From DASSNR01 sp036278935 (GTDB lineage: Bacteria; Gemmatimonadota; Gemmatimonadetes; Gemmatimonadales; Gemmatimonadaceae), in assembly GCA_036278935.1 (NCBI GenBank), contig DASUKA010000017.1, forward strand, positions 1 to 22,374: 22,374 nt of DNA. The letters run 5' to 3'. The notes under the pieces were generated by a model that worked only from the letters and a program-made list of their open reading frames with translations, made no database searches and was not told the origin of the DNA. Positions 16,801 to 22,374 of the stretch are shown piece by piece. The position numbers and the translations under genes are program-made. How positions within the stretch are numbered: the first letter of the stretch is position 1; the number at the start of each line of letters is the position of its first letter.

Positions 16801-16946
16801 AGCTCGGCATCCGCAACAGGAGCGAGCTGGCGGAATGGGTACGCGCCGGCGGCCTGCTGGAGAACGCACAACCCGCGGCGCGAAGGAAGCGGCGACGTAC
16901 CGCGGCAACCCGCCCCGTCGAGACGCGCCGCCGCCCCTCACGCTAG
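13845..16946 (+). CDS. Large ATPase-LuxR transcriptional regulator (LAL/STAND-type)
   Basis: A regulator of about 1033 residues. An N-terminal AAA_16-type NTPase begins with WPLVGRQTEL. Walker A is GESGVGKT (38-45), and the Walker B-like stretch LLLVLENLQWADPSS has E155-N156 where many relatives have an acidic pair. A long helical, TPR-like sensor region follows from about 400 to 930. A C-terminal LuxR-type helix-turn-helix at about 945-1010 contains NKEIAKALDNSARTVSTQLSQIY, then a very basic tail. Such proteins bind an inducer or partner in the helical region and activate transcription; no target can be named. The start is uncertain: the frame is open from TTG 13803, AGGAGGG at 13822-13828 sits too far (16 bases) from GTG 13845 but 4 bases from an in-frame CTG at 13833. 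I chose GTG because the conserved domain begins immediately after it. Confidence 0.88.
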   Translation: MPLPAVWPLVGRQTELRLIQHTLDSAAAGRCSALILSGESGVGKTRLAELAVQHATEHGWTVASGSAFPVESGVPYALFGDALGPVFRQLGDPAITLLSRGAKSQLAYIFPALAPDAPRDESVAYAPEFKGRLLWTMTQLLSGIAARAPLLLVLENLQWADPSSLEMLHFLVRQLRDARVAVIGTYNDTEFEALRELQSAARSLVELGAAVQHTVSPLGRADIDELLRRVFGKGAVPRHVRALLYERTRGNPFFLEQTLKALVASGRLEQQEGSWIGWDLEGLELPRSIRNALMMRVDSLSPATRTVADFAAVIGTRLAVDVLHAASGLEMPMLIGALEQLCRRNVLTGQSAGERVTYDFTHPMIRETLYLELGVGRAALMHAQVAGAIERLRGTRSTEHADELAFHYVRASIGDLTPKAMRYLMLAGRAALEKHADREAARYLDAAARQFRRHEHESGSDGARSEDFIQLLTDLAIASHRLGKLGEALALWTEARVAAIALGDYRRVASIERRMALACYWQGRHAEGLQHAEAGLRAIADDESATAQRAKLHIARGACLMEIGRPDEARRALADALADADATGDDVLRARAHRELILADIVTCRPAEAREHAATALELAERAGRLDVAGKAHWALAVLAALTGSVSEVQHSLAHAERIADELGSPELRLLISEVAVELLAGLGEWDTALARAEQSISLARALRQHTLLPRLLVWTAVIYVGRGAFDRAKRYLDEAARITGADQADPMPRDVNSGLRVYMGLAVYHNARNEYTDAIRVSRIGLAVAEKSGHAIWAIYRLWPALIEAHLWIHEFDEADHLLRELRQASELMSHRLGLAWTESGEALAAMLRGTTPALLQRVVDSLAGLEQVPYIFDAARLRREIARRYVELGDSAAAVRVLNEACVTFERLGAVGELAGAREQLKALGAASRTRARPPATRREGVLSERKTAIARLVAEHRTNKEIAKALDNSARTVSTQLSQIYHELGIRNRSELAEWVRAGGLLENAQPAARRKRRRTAATRPVETRRRPSR

Positions 16947-17033
16947 CCCGCGCATGACGCACGTCACGCGTGCTGGCGCGTCCAGCGCGAGCCCGATGCG
17001 ATCATACAAACCGAGTCACTCACCACCCACAAC

Positions 17034-17495
17034 TCACGACTCGCACCTCCTGACCCATTCCCGTATCGCCTTCGCGTGAATCGGGTAGTGGCCGTACGTG
17101 TCGAGCCGCAAGCGGCGGCGAAATCGCGTCTCGCGCGCATACAGCTCATCGGGCGCGCTCCGCACGTACCGGATGAGCCGCGCATGCACCTCGTCGTGCT
17201 GCCGCAGGACATCCGCGAGCGAGAGGTCGCGCCGCTGCTCCGTCATGAGCGCGTTGAACGTATCGATGCCGCCGTACGTCGCGGAGTAGCGCGGCGGCCT
17301 GCCGCCCTCGCGCACGAGCGGCAGGTGCTTCAGCGCTTCCTCCTCCCACCAGGTCACATGCGCGATGATGTCGCGCGCCGACCACTGGCCGGTGACGCCC
17401 GGCGTGAGCAGCTGCGCCTCGGACAGGCCGGCGTACGCTGCTTCGAAATCCCTCCATGCCGCGTCGAGTCGCGCGAGCACCTGCTGCACGTTCAT
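17034..17495 (-). CDS. DinB-like / ClbS-DfsB-type four-helix-bundle protein
   Basis: A 153-residue protein of the DinB-fold superfamily, probably cytoplasmic and metal-binding. The fold's three ligand histidines can be placed: H46 in WSARDIIAHVTWWE, and H136 and H140 in DTYGHYPIHAKAIREW. The helix-1 pattern and the TGQWSARDIIAH signature fit the ClbS/DfsB (DUF1706) branch, one member of which protects against the genotoxin colibactin; the function here is unknown. It begins 9 bases after the oxygenase stop on the same strand, so the two are probably one operon. No Shine-Dalgarno is visible, which is compatible with coupling. Its 3' end faces the regulator gene across 87 bases. Confidence 0.8.
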   Translation of the reverse strand: MNVQQVLARLDAAWRDFEAAYAGLSEAQLLTPGVTGQWSARDIIAHVTWWEEEALKHLPLVREGGRPPRYSATYGGIDTFNALMTEQRRDLSLADVLRQHDEVHARLIRYVRSAPDELYARETRFRRRLRLDTYGHYPIHAKAIREWVRRCES

Positions 17496-17504
17496 CGTGG
17501 GCCG

Positions 17505-18293
17505 CTACGCGGCGTCATGGAAGATGACACCCATCGTGTGACGGTGTCCCGACCGAATACGACTCACCCCATGCCGCAGCTTCACCCGGTAGAACCCGCG
17601 CGTGCCCTGCACCGGGCGATGATGCACGGCGAAGATAGCCGCGTCGCCCTGCTGCAGCGGCACCACCTCGGCGCGCGATTGCATGCGCGGTCGCTGCTCC
17701 ACCAGCACGAACTCCCCGCCCGTGAAGTCCTCGCCCGGGCGCGAGAGCAGGAACACGACCTGAAAGGGAAAGACGTGCTCGCCGTACAGATCCTGATGCA
17801 GCGCGTTATAGTCGCCTTCGCCGTACTGTAGCAGGAGCGGCGTCGGCCGCGTCTGTCCCGCCGCATGACAGCGCTCGAGGAACTGCGCGTGCTCGGCGGG
17901 ATACCGTACATCGATCCCCATCGCCTCGTTCCACCGATCGGCAATCGGAGCCAGACGAGGGTAGATCGACGCGCGCAGCTCGGCGATGATGCGTGGCAGC
18001 GGGTACGCGAAATACTTGTACTCACCCTGCCCGAAGCCGTGGCGCGCCATGACGATGTGCTTGCGAAAGCTGCCGTCGCCCTCATACAGTCCGGCCAGCG
18101 CTCGACACTCCTCGGGCGAGAGAATGCGGTTGAGCATCGCCCAGCCGTTCGCATCGAGATGGCGGCCGATGTCGGGCCACGCATATGCCTGCACGCGCGA
18201 CGCGATGCTCGAGCCCATCGCGACGACATTTCCCCCGCTCGGCATGTCGTGACCTCGCGTTTCCGTGCGCGCTCGTTCCTGTGTGGCCTTCAT
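17505..18293 (-). CDS. 2-oxoglutarate/Fe(II)-dependent oxygenase
   Basis: A 262-residue cupin-fold oxygenase using Fe(II), O2 and 2-oxoglutarate. The facial triad is visible: H166 and D168 in NALHQDLYGE, and the distal H241. The 2-oxoglutarate-binding arginine is probably R251, ten residues later, in HGVSRIRSGHRHTMGVIFHD, the usual H-x10-R arrangement. It resembles a conserved group of uncharacterised proteins (COG3826-like); the substrate is unknown. The start at 18293 (MKATQ) is chosen because an excellent Shine-Dalgarno lies just before it. A longer reading from 18335 and shorter ones from 18245 or 18218 are less well supported. It is followed after 9 bases by the DinB-like gene. Confidence 0.85.
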   Translation of the reverse strand: MKATQERARTETRGHDMPSGGNVVAMGSSIASRVQAYAWPDIGRHLDANGWAMLNRILSPEECRALAGLYEGDGSFRKHIVMARHGFGQGEYKYFAYPLPRIIAELRASIYPRLAPIADRWNEAMGIDVRYPAEHAQFLERCHAAGQTRPTPLLLQYGEGDYNALHQDLYGEHVFPFQVVFLLSRPGEDFTGGEFVLVEQRPRMQSRAEVVPLQQGDAAIFAVHHRPVQGTRGFYRVKLRHGVSRIRSGHRHTMGVIFHDAA

Positions 18294-18297
18294 GCTG

Positions 18298-18306
18298 CTC
18301 CCTCCC
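18298..18306 (-). promoter_or_regulatory. Ribosome binding site deciding the oxygenase start
   Basis: On the minus strand this reads GGGAGGGAG, followed by CAGC and the ATG at 18293. It favours this start over the in-frame ATG at 18335. Confidence 0.75.
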
Positions 18307-18432
18307 GCCCGTGATGGCGTCTCGCCTGGTGTCATGAATACAGGCGAATACTAGCCCACCATCTCCACCGCATCTCGCCATTTTCGGACGCGGAAGTGGC
18401 TCGTGCGGTGCCGCGGCGTGCCGACTAAGCCC

Positions 18433-21111
18433 TCAATCTTCCCGCAGCGAGCGCGCCGGCTCGATCGCCGTCACACGCCGGGCGGGCAGGTAGCACGCCG
18501 CCATCGCCACCACCACCAGCCCGGCGGCGACGGCGCACAGCGTGACCGGGTCGAACGGGCTGATCCCAACCAGCATCCCGCCGAGCGTGCGCCCCGCCAG
18601 GTAGATCCCCGGCACGCCCACGAGCAGTCCGAGCAGCACGAGCAGCGCTCCCTCGGCGAGCACCTGCCGGAGCAGCCGGCCGTGGTCCGCGCCCAGTGCC
18701 AGCCTGATCGCCAGCTCGTGGCGCCGGCGCGTGACTGACCCGGAGACCACGCCGAATAGCCCCATCGCGGCAAGCAGCAGCGCGGCCAGGGAGAAGCCGG
18801 CAATGAGTACCGCGCTCAGCCGTTGCTGCCGGAGCGAGTCGCCCACCAGCTGATCCATGGACCGCACCCGCGAGACGGCGAGCTGTGCATCGATGTGCCG
18901 GATCGCGGCCCGCACCTCCGGCACCAGGCTCAGTGGATCGCGTCCCGTGCGCACGGCCAGGGAGACCGTCCGCGCGGGATAATCCGCATCCCGGAGGTAG
19001 ACCTGCGGGCGATCATCCTGGTAGATGTCATACTGACGCGCGTGATCCACCACACCGACCACGGTGAGCGAGTCGCGGCCGAACAGCAGTCGTCTGCCGA
19101 GCGGACTGCCGGTGGGAAAGAATCTCGCCGCGAGCGTGCGGTCGATGACTGCCTCGTGTATCGCGCCGCTGTCCGGTGCTGCCCTGCTGAACGTACGGCC
19201 GGCGAGCACGTGGATGCCCAACGCCCGGAAGTAGTCGGGGTTCGCGCGCATGTGATCGATCAGCGGGTGATCGTGCGCCCTGTCGCCATTGTTGCCGGGC
19301 GCTCCAGGGAAGTACACCGTCGTCTGACTCGCTTCCGCTGACAGCGGCAGCGCCGAGGTCACGCCGACGGTCGTGACTCCGGGCAGCGCCGCGATCGCGC
19401 GCTGCAGCTGCGCATGGAGTGCGCGCACGGCCGCGTCGTCCGGATAGTTGTACTCCCGGGCCGCGACTTGCAGCGTCAGCACCCCAGCCGGCTCGAACCC
19501 CGGATCCGCGCTCAGCAGTCGCGCGAAGCTCCGCACCACCAGACCGCCCGCGCTCAGCAACACCAGCGAGAGCGCGACCTGGACCACGACCAGCACACGC
19601 CGCATGCGTGCACGGGCGCCGCCTCCGCGCACCGCCGCATTGTTGAGCAGTGCGGCCAGTCCGGTCCGTGCCGCCCACGCGGCGGGCACCGCGGCGGCAA
19701 GCAGCCCGAGCAGCGCGCCGATACCGATGACGACTGCGGCGATCCCCCAGTCCACGACAATCGACTCCCGCCGTGGAAGCGTCACCGGCGCGAGTGCCAC
19801 CAGCAGCCGCGTTCCCCAGACCGCCACGAGTGCGCCGGCCGCCCCACCCAGCAGCCCGAGGAACCCACCCTCCAGAAGCGTGGCCCGGGTGAGCGCGAAT
19901 CCGTTCGCGCCGAGCGCGCGCGAGACGGCGAACTCCCGCTCCCGATGCGCGGCGCGCACCAGCAGGAGTGTCGCCAGGTTGAGCAGCAGCACGAGCACGA
20001 GAAACACGCCCGCCAGGCCGAGCACCACGAGTGCCGGACGGACCGCGGAGACGAGATCGGACTTCGCGCCCACAGGGTAGAGACGCAGACCGCGGTTGTT
20101 GAAGTCGCGCTCGTCCACCGTCTCGCCCACCGAGCTCACCGCCGCGGCCACCAGTTGCGGAGCCGTGCCCGCCCGCGCGCGAATCAATCCCGCGTAGCTG
20201 CCTGCGCTCGGGCTCGTCTCGGCCAGGCGGTAGTCGAAGGTGATGTAGGCGTCCGCGCCCTGCGGCGGTCCGAGACTCGAGTTCTCGACGAAGTGGAAGT
20301 CGCGGCCCATCACACCGATCACCGTGTACGGCCGGCCGTTGAGCCGGATCTGCGACCCCACGATCGAGCGGTTGGCGCCGAACCGGCTCTTCCAGAGGTC
20401 GTAGCTCAGCACCACCACAGGCGGGCGGCCCGGGCCAACCTCGTCCGGTGAGAACCCTCGGCCGAGCATCGGCCGGACGCCAAGCAGCTCGAAGAGGTTC
20501 GGCGACGACATCATCAGCCGCACGTCTTCGGGCTCCTCCGTGACGCCGGTCGAGAGCGTCGCATCGTCTCGCAATAGTCCGGCCGCGCCCTCGATCACCC
20601 CGCCCGCGCGCTGCAACTCGGCGACGTCGGTACCTCCCAGCCATCCACGCTTCAGGTCGAAGATCGGACCGTAGTCACGCCACACGAAGTACAGGTCCTG
20701 TGGATGCGCGTACGGCAGCGGCGCGATCAGTACCTTGTCCACGACCGTGGAGACGACGGCGAATGCGCCGAGCCCCACCGTCAGCGTCCCGACCATGCTC
20801 AGCACGAACACGGGTGAGCGCACCAGCCGGCGCATCACCAGCTCCATGTCGCGCCCCCAGTTGCCGCTGCGCCGCCAGTCGACTGCGGGCCGCATGCGCT
20901 CGCCGAGTCCGTTCCAGAGCGAGTCGCCAAGCGCGCGCAGCCAGAGCCAGGCGAGCGACGCGATACTGCCCCGGCGCAGCGCCGCCGCGCAGCGATCGCG
21001 GTACGTCTCCACGAGCGACTCGCCCATCTCGTCGCGGAAATCGGCGGGATAGAGATGCAGCAGGAGCCGCAGCCACCGCTCGCACGCGCGCATGAGTCGC
21101 TCGCTGCTCAT
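18433..21111 (-). CDS. ADOP-family orphan duplicated ABC-type permease (MacB/FtsX-like)
   Basis: An 892-residue inner-membrane protein. Residues 1-75 form the soluble prefix domain typical of the family (LYPADFRDEMGESLVETYRDR). Then comes a MacB-like unit: TM1 at about 101-122, a periplasmic MacB_PCD domain with VVVLSYDLWKSRFGA and LNGRPYTVIGV, and a three-helix FtsX domain near 370-510. A second copy of the same arrangement ends in the usual EPARSLRED. It is the expected length for ADOP (acidobacterial duplicated orphan permease) proteins, which lack an adjacent ATPase gene, and none is present here. The function of the family is unproven; mechanotransmission or lipid/peptide export are guesses. 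Its ATG overlaps the padR stop by 4 bases, so the PadR protein most likely controls it. Confidence 0.93.
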   Translation of the reverse strand: MSSERLMRACERWLRLLLHLYPADFRDEMGESLVETYRDRCAAALRRGSIASLAWLWLRALGDSLWNGLGERMRPAVDWRRSGNWGRDMELVMRRLVRSPVFVLSMVGTLTVGLGAFAVVSTVVDKVLIAPLPYAHPQDLYFVWRDYGPIFDLKRGWLGGTDVAELQRAGGVIEGAAGLLRDDATLSTGVTEEPEDVRLMMSSPNLFELLGVRPMLGRGFSPDEVGPGRPPVVVLSYDLWKSRFGANRSIVGSQIRLNGRPYTVIGVMGRDFHFVENSSLGPPQGADAYITFDYRLAETSPSAGSYAGLIRARAGTAPQLVAAAVSSVGETVDERDFNNRGLRLYPVGAKSDLVSAVRPALVVLGLAGVFLVLVLLLNLATLLLVRAAHREREFAVSRALGANGFALTRATLLEGGFLGLLGGAAGALVAVWGTRLLVALAPVTLPRRESIVVDWGIAAVVIGIGALLGLLAAAVPAAWAARTGLAALLNNAAVRGGGARARMRRVLVVVQVALSLVLLSAGGLVVRSFARLLSADPGFEPAGVLTLQVAAREYNYPDDAAVRALHAQLQRAIAALPGVTTVGVTSALPLSAEASQTTVYFPGAPGNNGDRAHDHPLIDHMRANPDYFRALGIHVLAGRTFSRAAPDSGAIHEAVIDRTLAARFFPTGSPLGRRLLFGRDSLTVVGVVDHARQYDIYQDDRPQVYLRDADYPARTVSLAVRTGRDPLSLVPEVRAAIRHIDAQLAVSRVRSMDQLVGDSLRQQRLSAVLIAGFSLAALLLAAMGLFGVVSGSVTRRRHELAIRLALGADHGRLLRQVLAEGALLVLLGLLVGVPGIYLAGRTLGGMLVGISPFDPVTLCAVAAGLVVVAMAACYLPARRVTAIEPARSLRED

Positions 21112-21473
21112 GTGGCGACTCCTTCCAGCAATCCGCCGAGTCGCGCGGCGCGGGTGAGCGCCGCCAGCCGCCGGGCCTCCGCGCGCGCGACGCGCAGTCC
21201 CATGGGCGTGATCCGGTAGTAGTTGCGTCGCTCGTCACCCGTGTCGGGCGCCTGCCGGCGGTTGGCCGCACTGATCAGCCCCCGGTCCTGCATGCGCCGC
21301 AGCGCCCGATAGAGCGTTCCGACATCGGGCACGGTCGTCTGGCCGCGCGCGTGCGCGTCCTGAATGATTCCGTAGCCGTGTCGCTCCCCCGATGCGAGAC
21401 TCAGGAGTATGGCGAACTCCACCGGCCGCAGGGGGAGCAGCCGCTCGATCGCTCGTTCCCGGTCCATGCCCAT
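21108..21473 (-). CDS. PadR-family transcriptional repressor
   Basis: A 121-residue winged-helix regulator. The family core is clear: LLPLRPVEFAILLSLASGERHGYGI (helices 1-2, about 13-36), the recognition region VPDVGTLYRALRRMQDRGLI (about 48-67) and the wing RRNYYRITPMG (82-92), then a C-terminal helix used for dimerisation. It acts as a homodimeric DNA-binding repressor. The start at 21473 is supported by GGAG 6 bases upstream; an ATG at 21467 is also possible, while the longer reading from 21530 would run through the probable promoter. It is the first gene of a two-gene operon with the ADOP permease (4-base overlap), a pairing commonly seen in Acidobacteriota and Gemmatimonadota. Autoregulation is likely given the palindrome at 21520-21538. 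Confidence 0.92.
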   Translation of the reverse strand: MGMDRERAIERLLPLRPVEFAILLSLASGERHGYGIIQDAHARGQTTVPDVGTLYRALRRMQDRGLISAANRRQAPDTGDERRNYYRITPMGLRVARAEARRLAALTRAARLGGLLEGVAT

Positions 21474-21519
21474 TCTGGTCTCCAGCGAAGAGTGACGTCG
21501 TGCAACGATGCGTGATGCA

Positions 21520-21538
21520 TATATGCGCAACGCATATA
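21520..21538 (-). promoter_or_regulatory. Probable PadR operator: perfect 8-3-8 inverted repeat
   Basis: TATATGCG and CGCATATA form a perfect inverted repeat with a 3-base centre, 47 bases upstream of the padR start at 21473. It is an AT-rich island in GC-rich DNA and sits across the spacer and -10 region of the best promoter candidate. PadR repressors usually bind symmetric sites of this kind in their own promoters; binding here is inferred. Confidence 0.6.
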
Positions 21539-21549
21539 GTGGCTGTCAA
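21521..21549 (-). promoter_or_regulatory. Probable promoter of the padR-ADOP operon
   Basis: On the minus strand there is a perfect -35 hexamer TTGACA (21549-21544). The -10 is less certain: GCATAT at 17-base spacing (21526-21521) or CATATA at 18 bases. Both lie within the palindrome arm, so a bound repressor would block RNA polymerase. Confidence 0.5.
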
Positions 21550-21580
21550 GCATCTTCGGGAGAAGCGCCGAGCTACCGTG

Positions 21581-22192
21581 TCAGCGTGGTCGAGATGCCA
21601 TGGGCCGCTCGCGAATGCCGAGCTCCTTGTACCAGAGCAATTGCGCCTCGTGGGGCAGCTCGGGATACGCGAAGCGATGGATGCCGCCGAGGGTGCATCC
21701 CTGTCGGGCATAGAAGCGGCACGCCCCTGCGTTGATGTTCTGCGTCTCGACCTTGAGCCACCGCGTGCCGTGAAGTCTGGCCCATTCTTCCGCGGCCTTG
21801 AAGAGCGCAGCCCCGATTCCCTTGCCCCGCATGGCGGGTGTGACCCGAAGGTCCCAGAGCACGGCCAGGTCACGCCGTCCCTCGAACATGTCCATGCCAG
21901 TGCCGCCGAAGGCGATCGCCGCACCGCCCACTCGCTCGCCATCCACACGCGCGGCGAGGAAGCCCCATGTCGAGAGATCAAAGCGTTCGGCCCAACGCAG
22001 CGGATGGTGGGCTGGGTCGGCGTCGTAATCCTTCACGTATGGGACGTCCAGCATCCGTGGCGTGAGCGTGAGGCCACCGAGTCCGTGGTCGGAATCGACG
22101 ACATCGAGCACGGTGCGAACCTCGAACGCGATGGGCACCTGTGCATATGACGCGAGCGATGCCGCGGATTCTTCCGTGATCTCCAGTGGCAT
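21581..22192 (-). CDS. GNAT acetyltransferase resembling streptothricin acetyltransferase
   Basis: A 203-residue GNAT-fold enzyme that transfers an acetyl group from acetyl-CoA. Motif A is LRVTPAMRGKGIGAAL, with the pyrophosphate-binding R122-G-K-G-I-G. The later stretches VETQNINAGACRFYARQGC and LGGIHRFAY, the N-terminal EVRTVLDV and the PYVKDY motif match, from memory, the streptothricin acetyltransferase (Sat/BltD-like) branch, where ETQ-N-x-ACxFY and FTLGGID are conserved. The expected role is N-acetylation of a streptothricin-like antibiotic or a polyamine; substrate identity is inference. The start at the ATG 22192 has GAGGA 9 bases upstream; a TTG at 22195 is adjacent. The preceding gene on this strand is an aminoglycoside-acetyltransferase remnant ending 12 bases away. 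Confidence 0.85.
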   Translation of the reverse strand: MPLEITEESAASLASYAQVPIAFEVRTVLDVVDSDHGLGGLTLTPRMLDVPYVKDYDADPAHHPLRWAERFDLSTWGFLAARVDGERVGGAAIAFGGTGMDMFEGRRDLAVLWDLRVTPAMRGKGIGAALFKAAEEWARLHGTRWLKVETQNINAGACRFYARQGCTLGGIHRFAYPELPHEAQLLWYKELGIRERPMASRPR

Positions 22193-22204
22193 CAACGGAA
22201 GTCC

Positions 22205-22318
22205 TCAGACATCGCGGAACATCTGCACATACCACGAGCGGAGGGATGCATGAACGCATACCGGCTGCCCTGAAAGGCCGAGCGCGCGGGCTCCCTGTTG
22301 GATCTCCTCAATGCTCAC
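22205..22318 (-). pseudogene. Truncated aminoglycoside 3-N-acetyltransferase, AAC(3)-like N-terminal remnant
   Basis: The frame from GTG 22318 encodes 37 residues: VSIEEIQQGARALGLSGQPV, then CVHASLRS and an unrelated tail WYVQMFRDV before TGA. The part up to SLRS matches the start of AAC(3)-type acetyltransferases (ALGL-x-x-G-x-x-V-x-VHASLRS), which are normally about 260-280 residues, but the family's following FG-x-VEGG is absent. The rest of the gene is missing: the streptothricin-type acetyltransferase begins 12 bases later. The frame is open upstream to the window edge, so the true start may differ. In another frame, 17 residues reaching the window edge end with TAG at 22321-22323, which could be the tail of a preceding gene, but I cannot assign it. 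Confidence 0.55.
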
Positions 22319-22374
22319 GACTATCTCGACCCCGCCCGCGGCGGCGCCACGAAGCGGCGCGACTTCCGCTCGTA

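Noticed and set aside
16972..16986. Small hairpin GCTGG-CGCGT-CCAGC between the convergent regulator and DinB genes as a bidirectional terminator
   Set aside because: The stem is only 5 bases with no T-run on either side; too weak to list.
22321..22374. Possible C-terminus (17 residues before TAG) of another minus-strand gene at the right edge
   Set aside because: It is too short and has no recognisable family; more sequence beyond the window is needed to decide.
1..22374. Mobile element or phage involvement explaining the truncated genes
   Set aside because: I saw no transposase, integrase, terminal inverted repeats or target-site duplications around the three remnants, so simple deletion is the more economical explanation.

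Overview
The window is high-GC bacterial DNA with gene families typical of Gemmatimonadota or related soil phyla: a Ser/Thr kinase with a TPR tail, an orphan duplicated permease of the ADOP type paired with a PadR regulator, a lipoprotein-rich RND efflux operon, a secreted M13 peptidase and a large ATPase-LuxR regulator. The phylum is an inference from gene content and codon bias. I see no rRNA, tRNA, CRISPR array, transposase or integrase.

Layout, left to right. On the + strand, a membrane Ser/Thr kinase-TPR protein (245-2530) is followed after 24 bases by a lipoprotein of the alpha/beta-hydrolase fold (2555-3508). A 437-base gap then holds a promoter resembling the ECF42 sigma-factor class and the first 37 codons of a YCII/DGPF-domain gene that is cut off. 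Next comes a compact tripartite efflux operon: adaptor (3946-5130), RND pump (5127-8318) and outer-membrane channel (8321-9880). An F420-dependent NADP-reductase-like protein follows 39 bases later (9920-10576). An exported M13 zinc metallopeptidase (10750-12786) ends at a strong GC-rich inverted repeat.

The segment 12900-13570 is decayed. It holds the N-terminal remnant of a second ADOP permease, broken by a frameshift and a nonsense codon, followed by an intact HigA-type antitoxin with no toxin beside it. A 1033-residue ATPase/LuxR-type regulator (13845-16946) completes the + strand.

From 17034 onward all genes are on the - strand. Reading in their own direction from the right edge, there is a truncated aminoglycoside 3-N-acetyltransferase remnant, a streptothricin-acetyltransferase-like GNAT protein, and a PadR regulator overlapping by 4 bases an 892-residue ADOP permease. 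A perfect 8+3+8 palindrome sits in the padR promoter. Last come a 2OG-Fe(II) oxygenase and a DinB-fold protein in a probable two-gene operon.

The common themes are envelope and antibiotic stress (efflux, acetyltransferases, orphan permeases, signalling kinase) and gene decay: three truncated genes (YCII, ADOP, AAC(3)) lie in a 22 kb window. I did not find a clearly new multi-gene system. The most testable observations are the ECF42-like promoter left upstream of the efflux operon and the padR palindrome.
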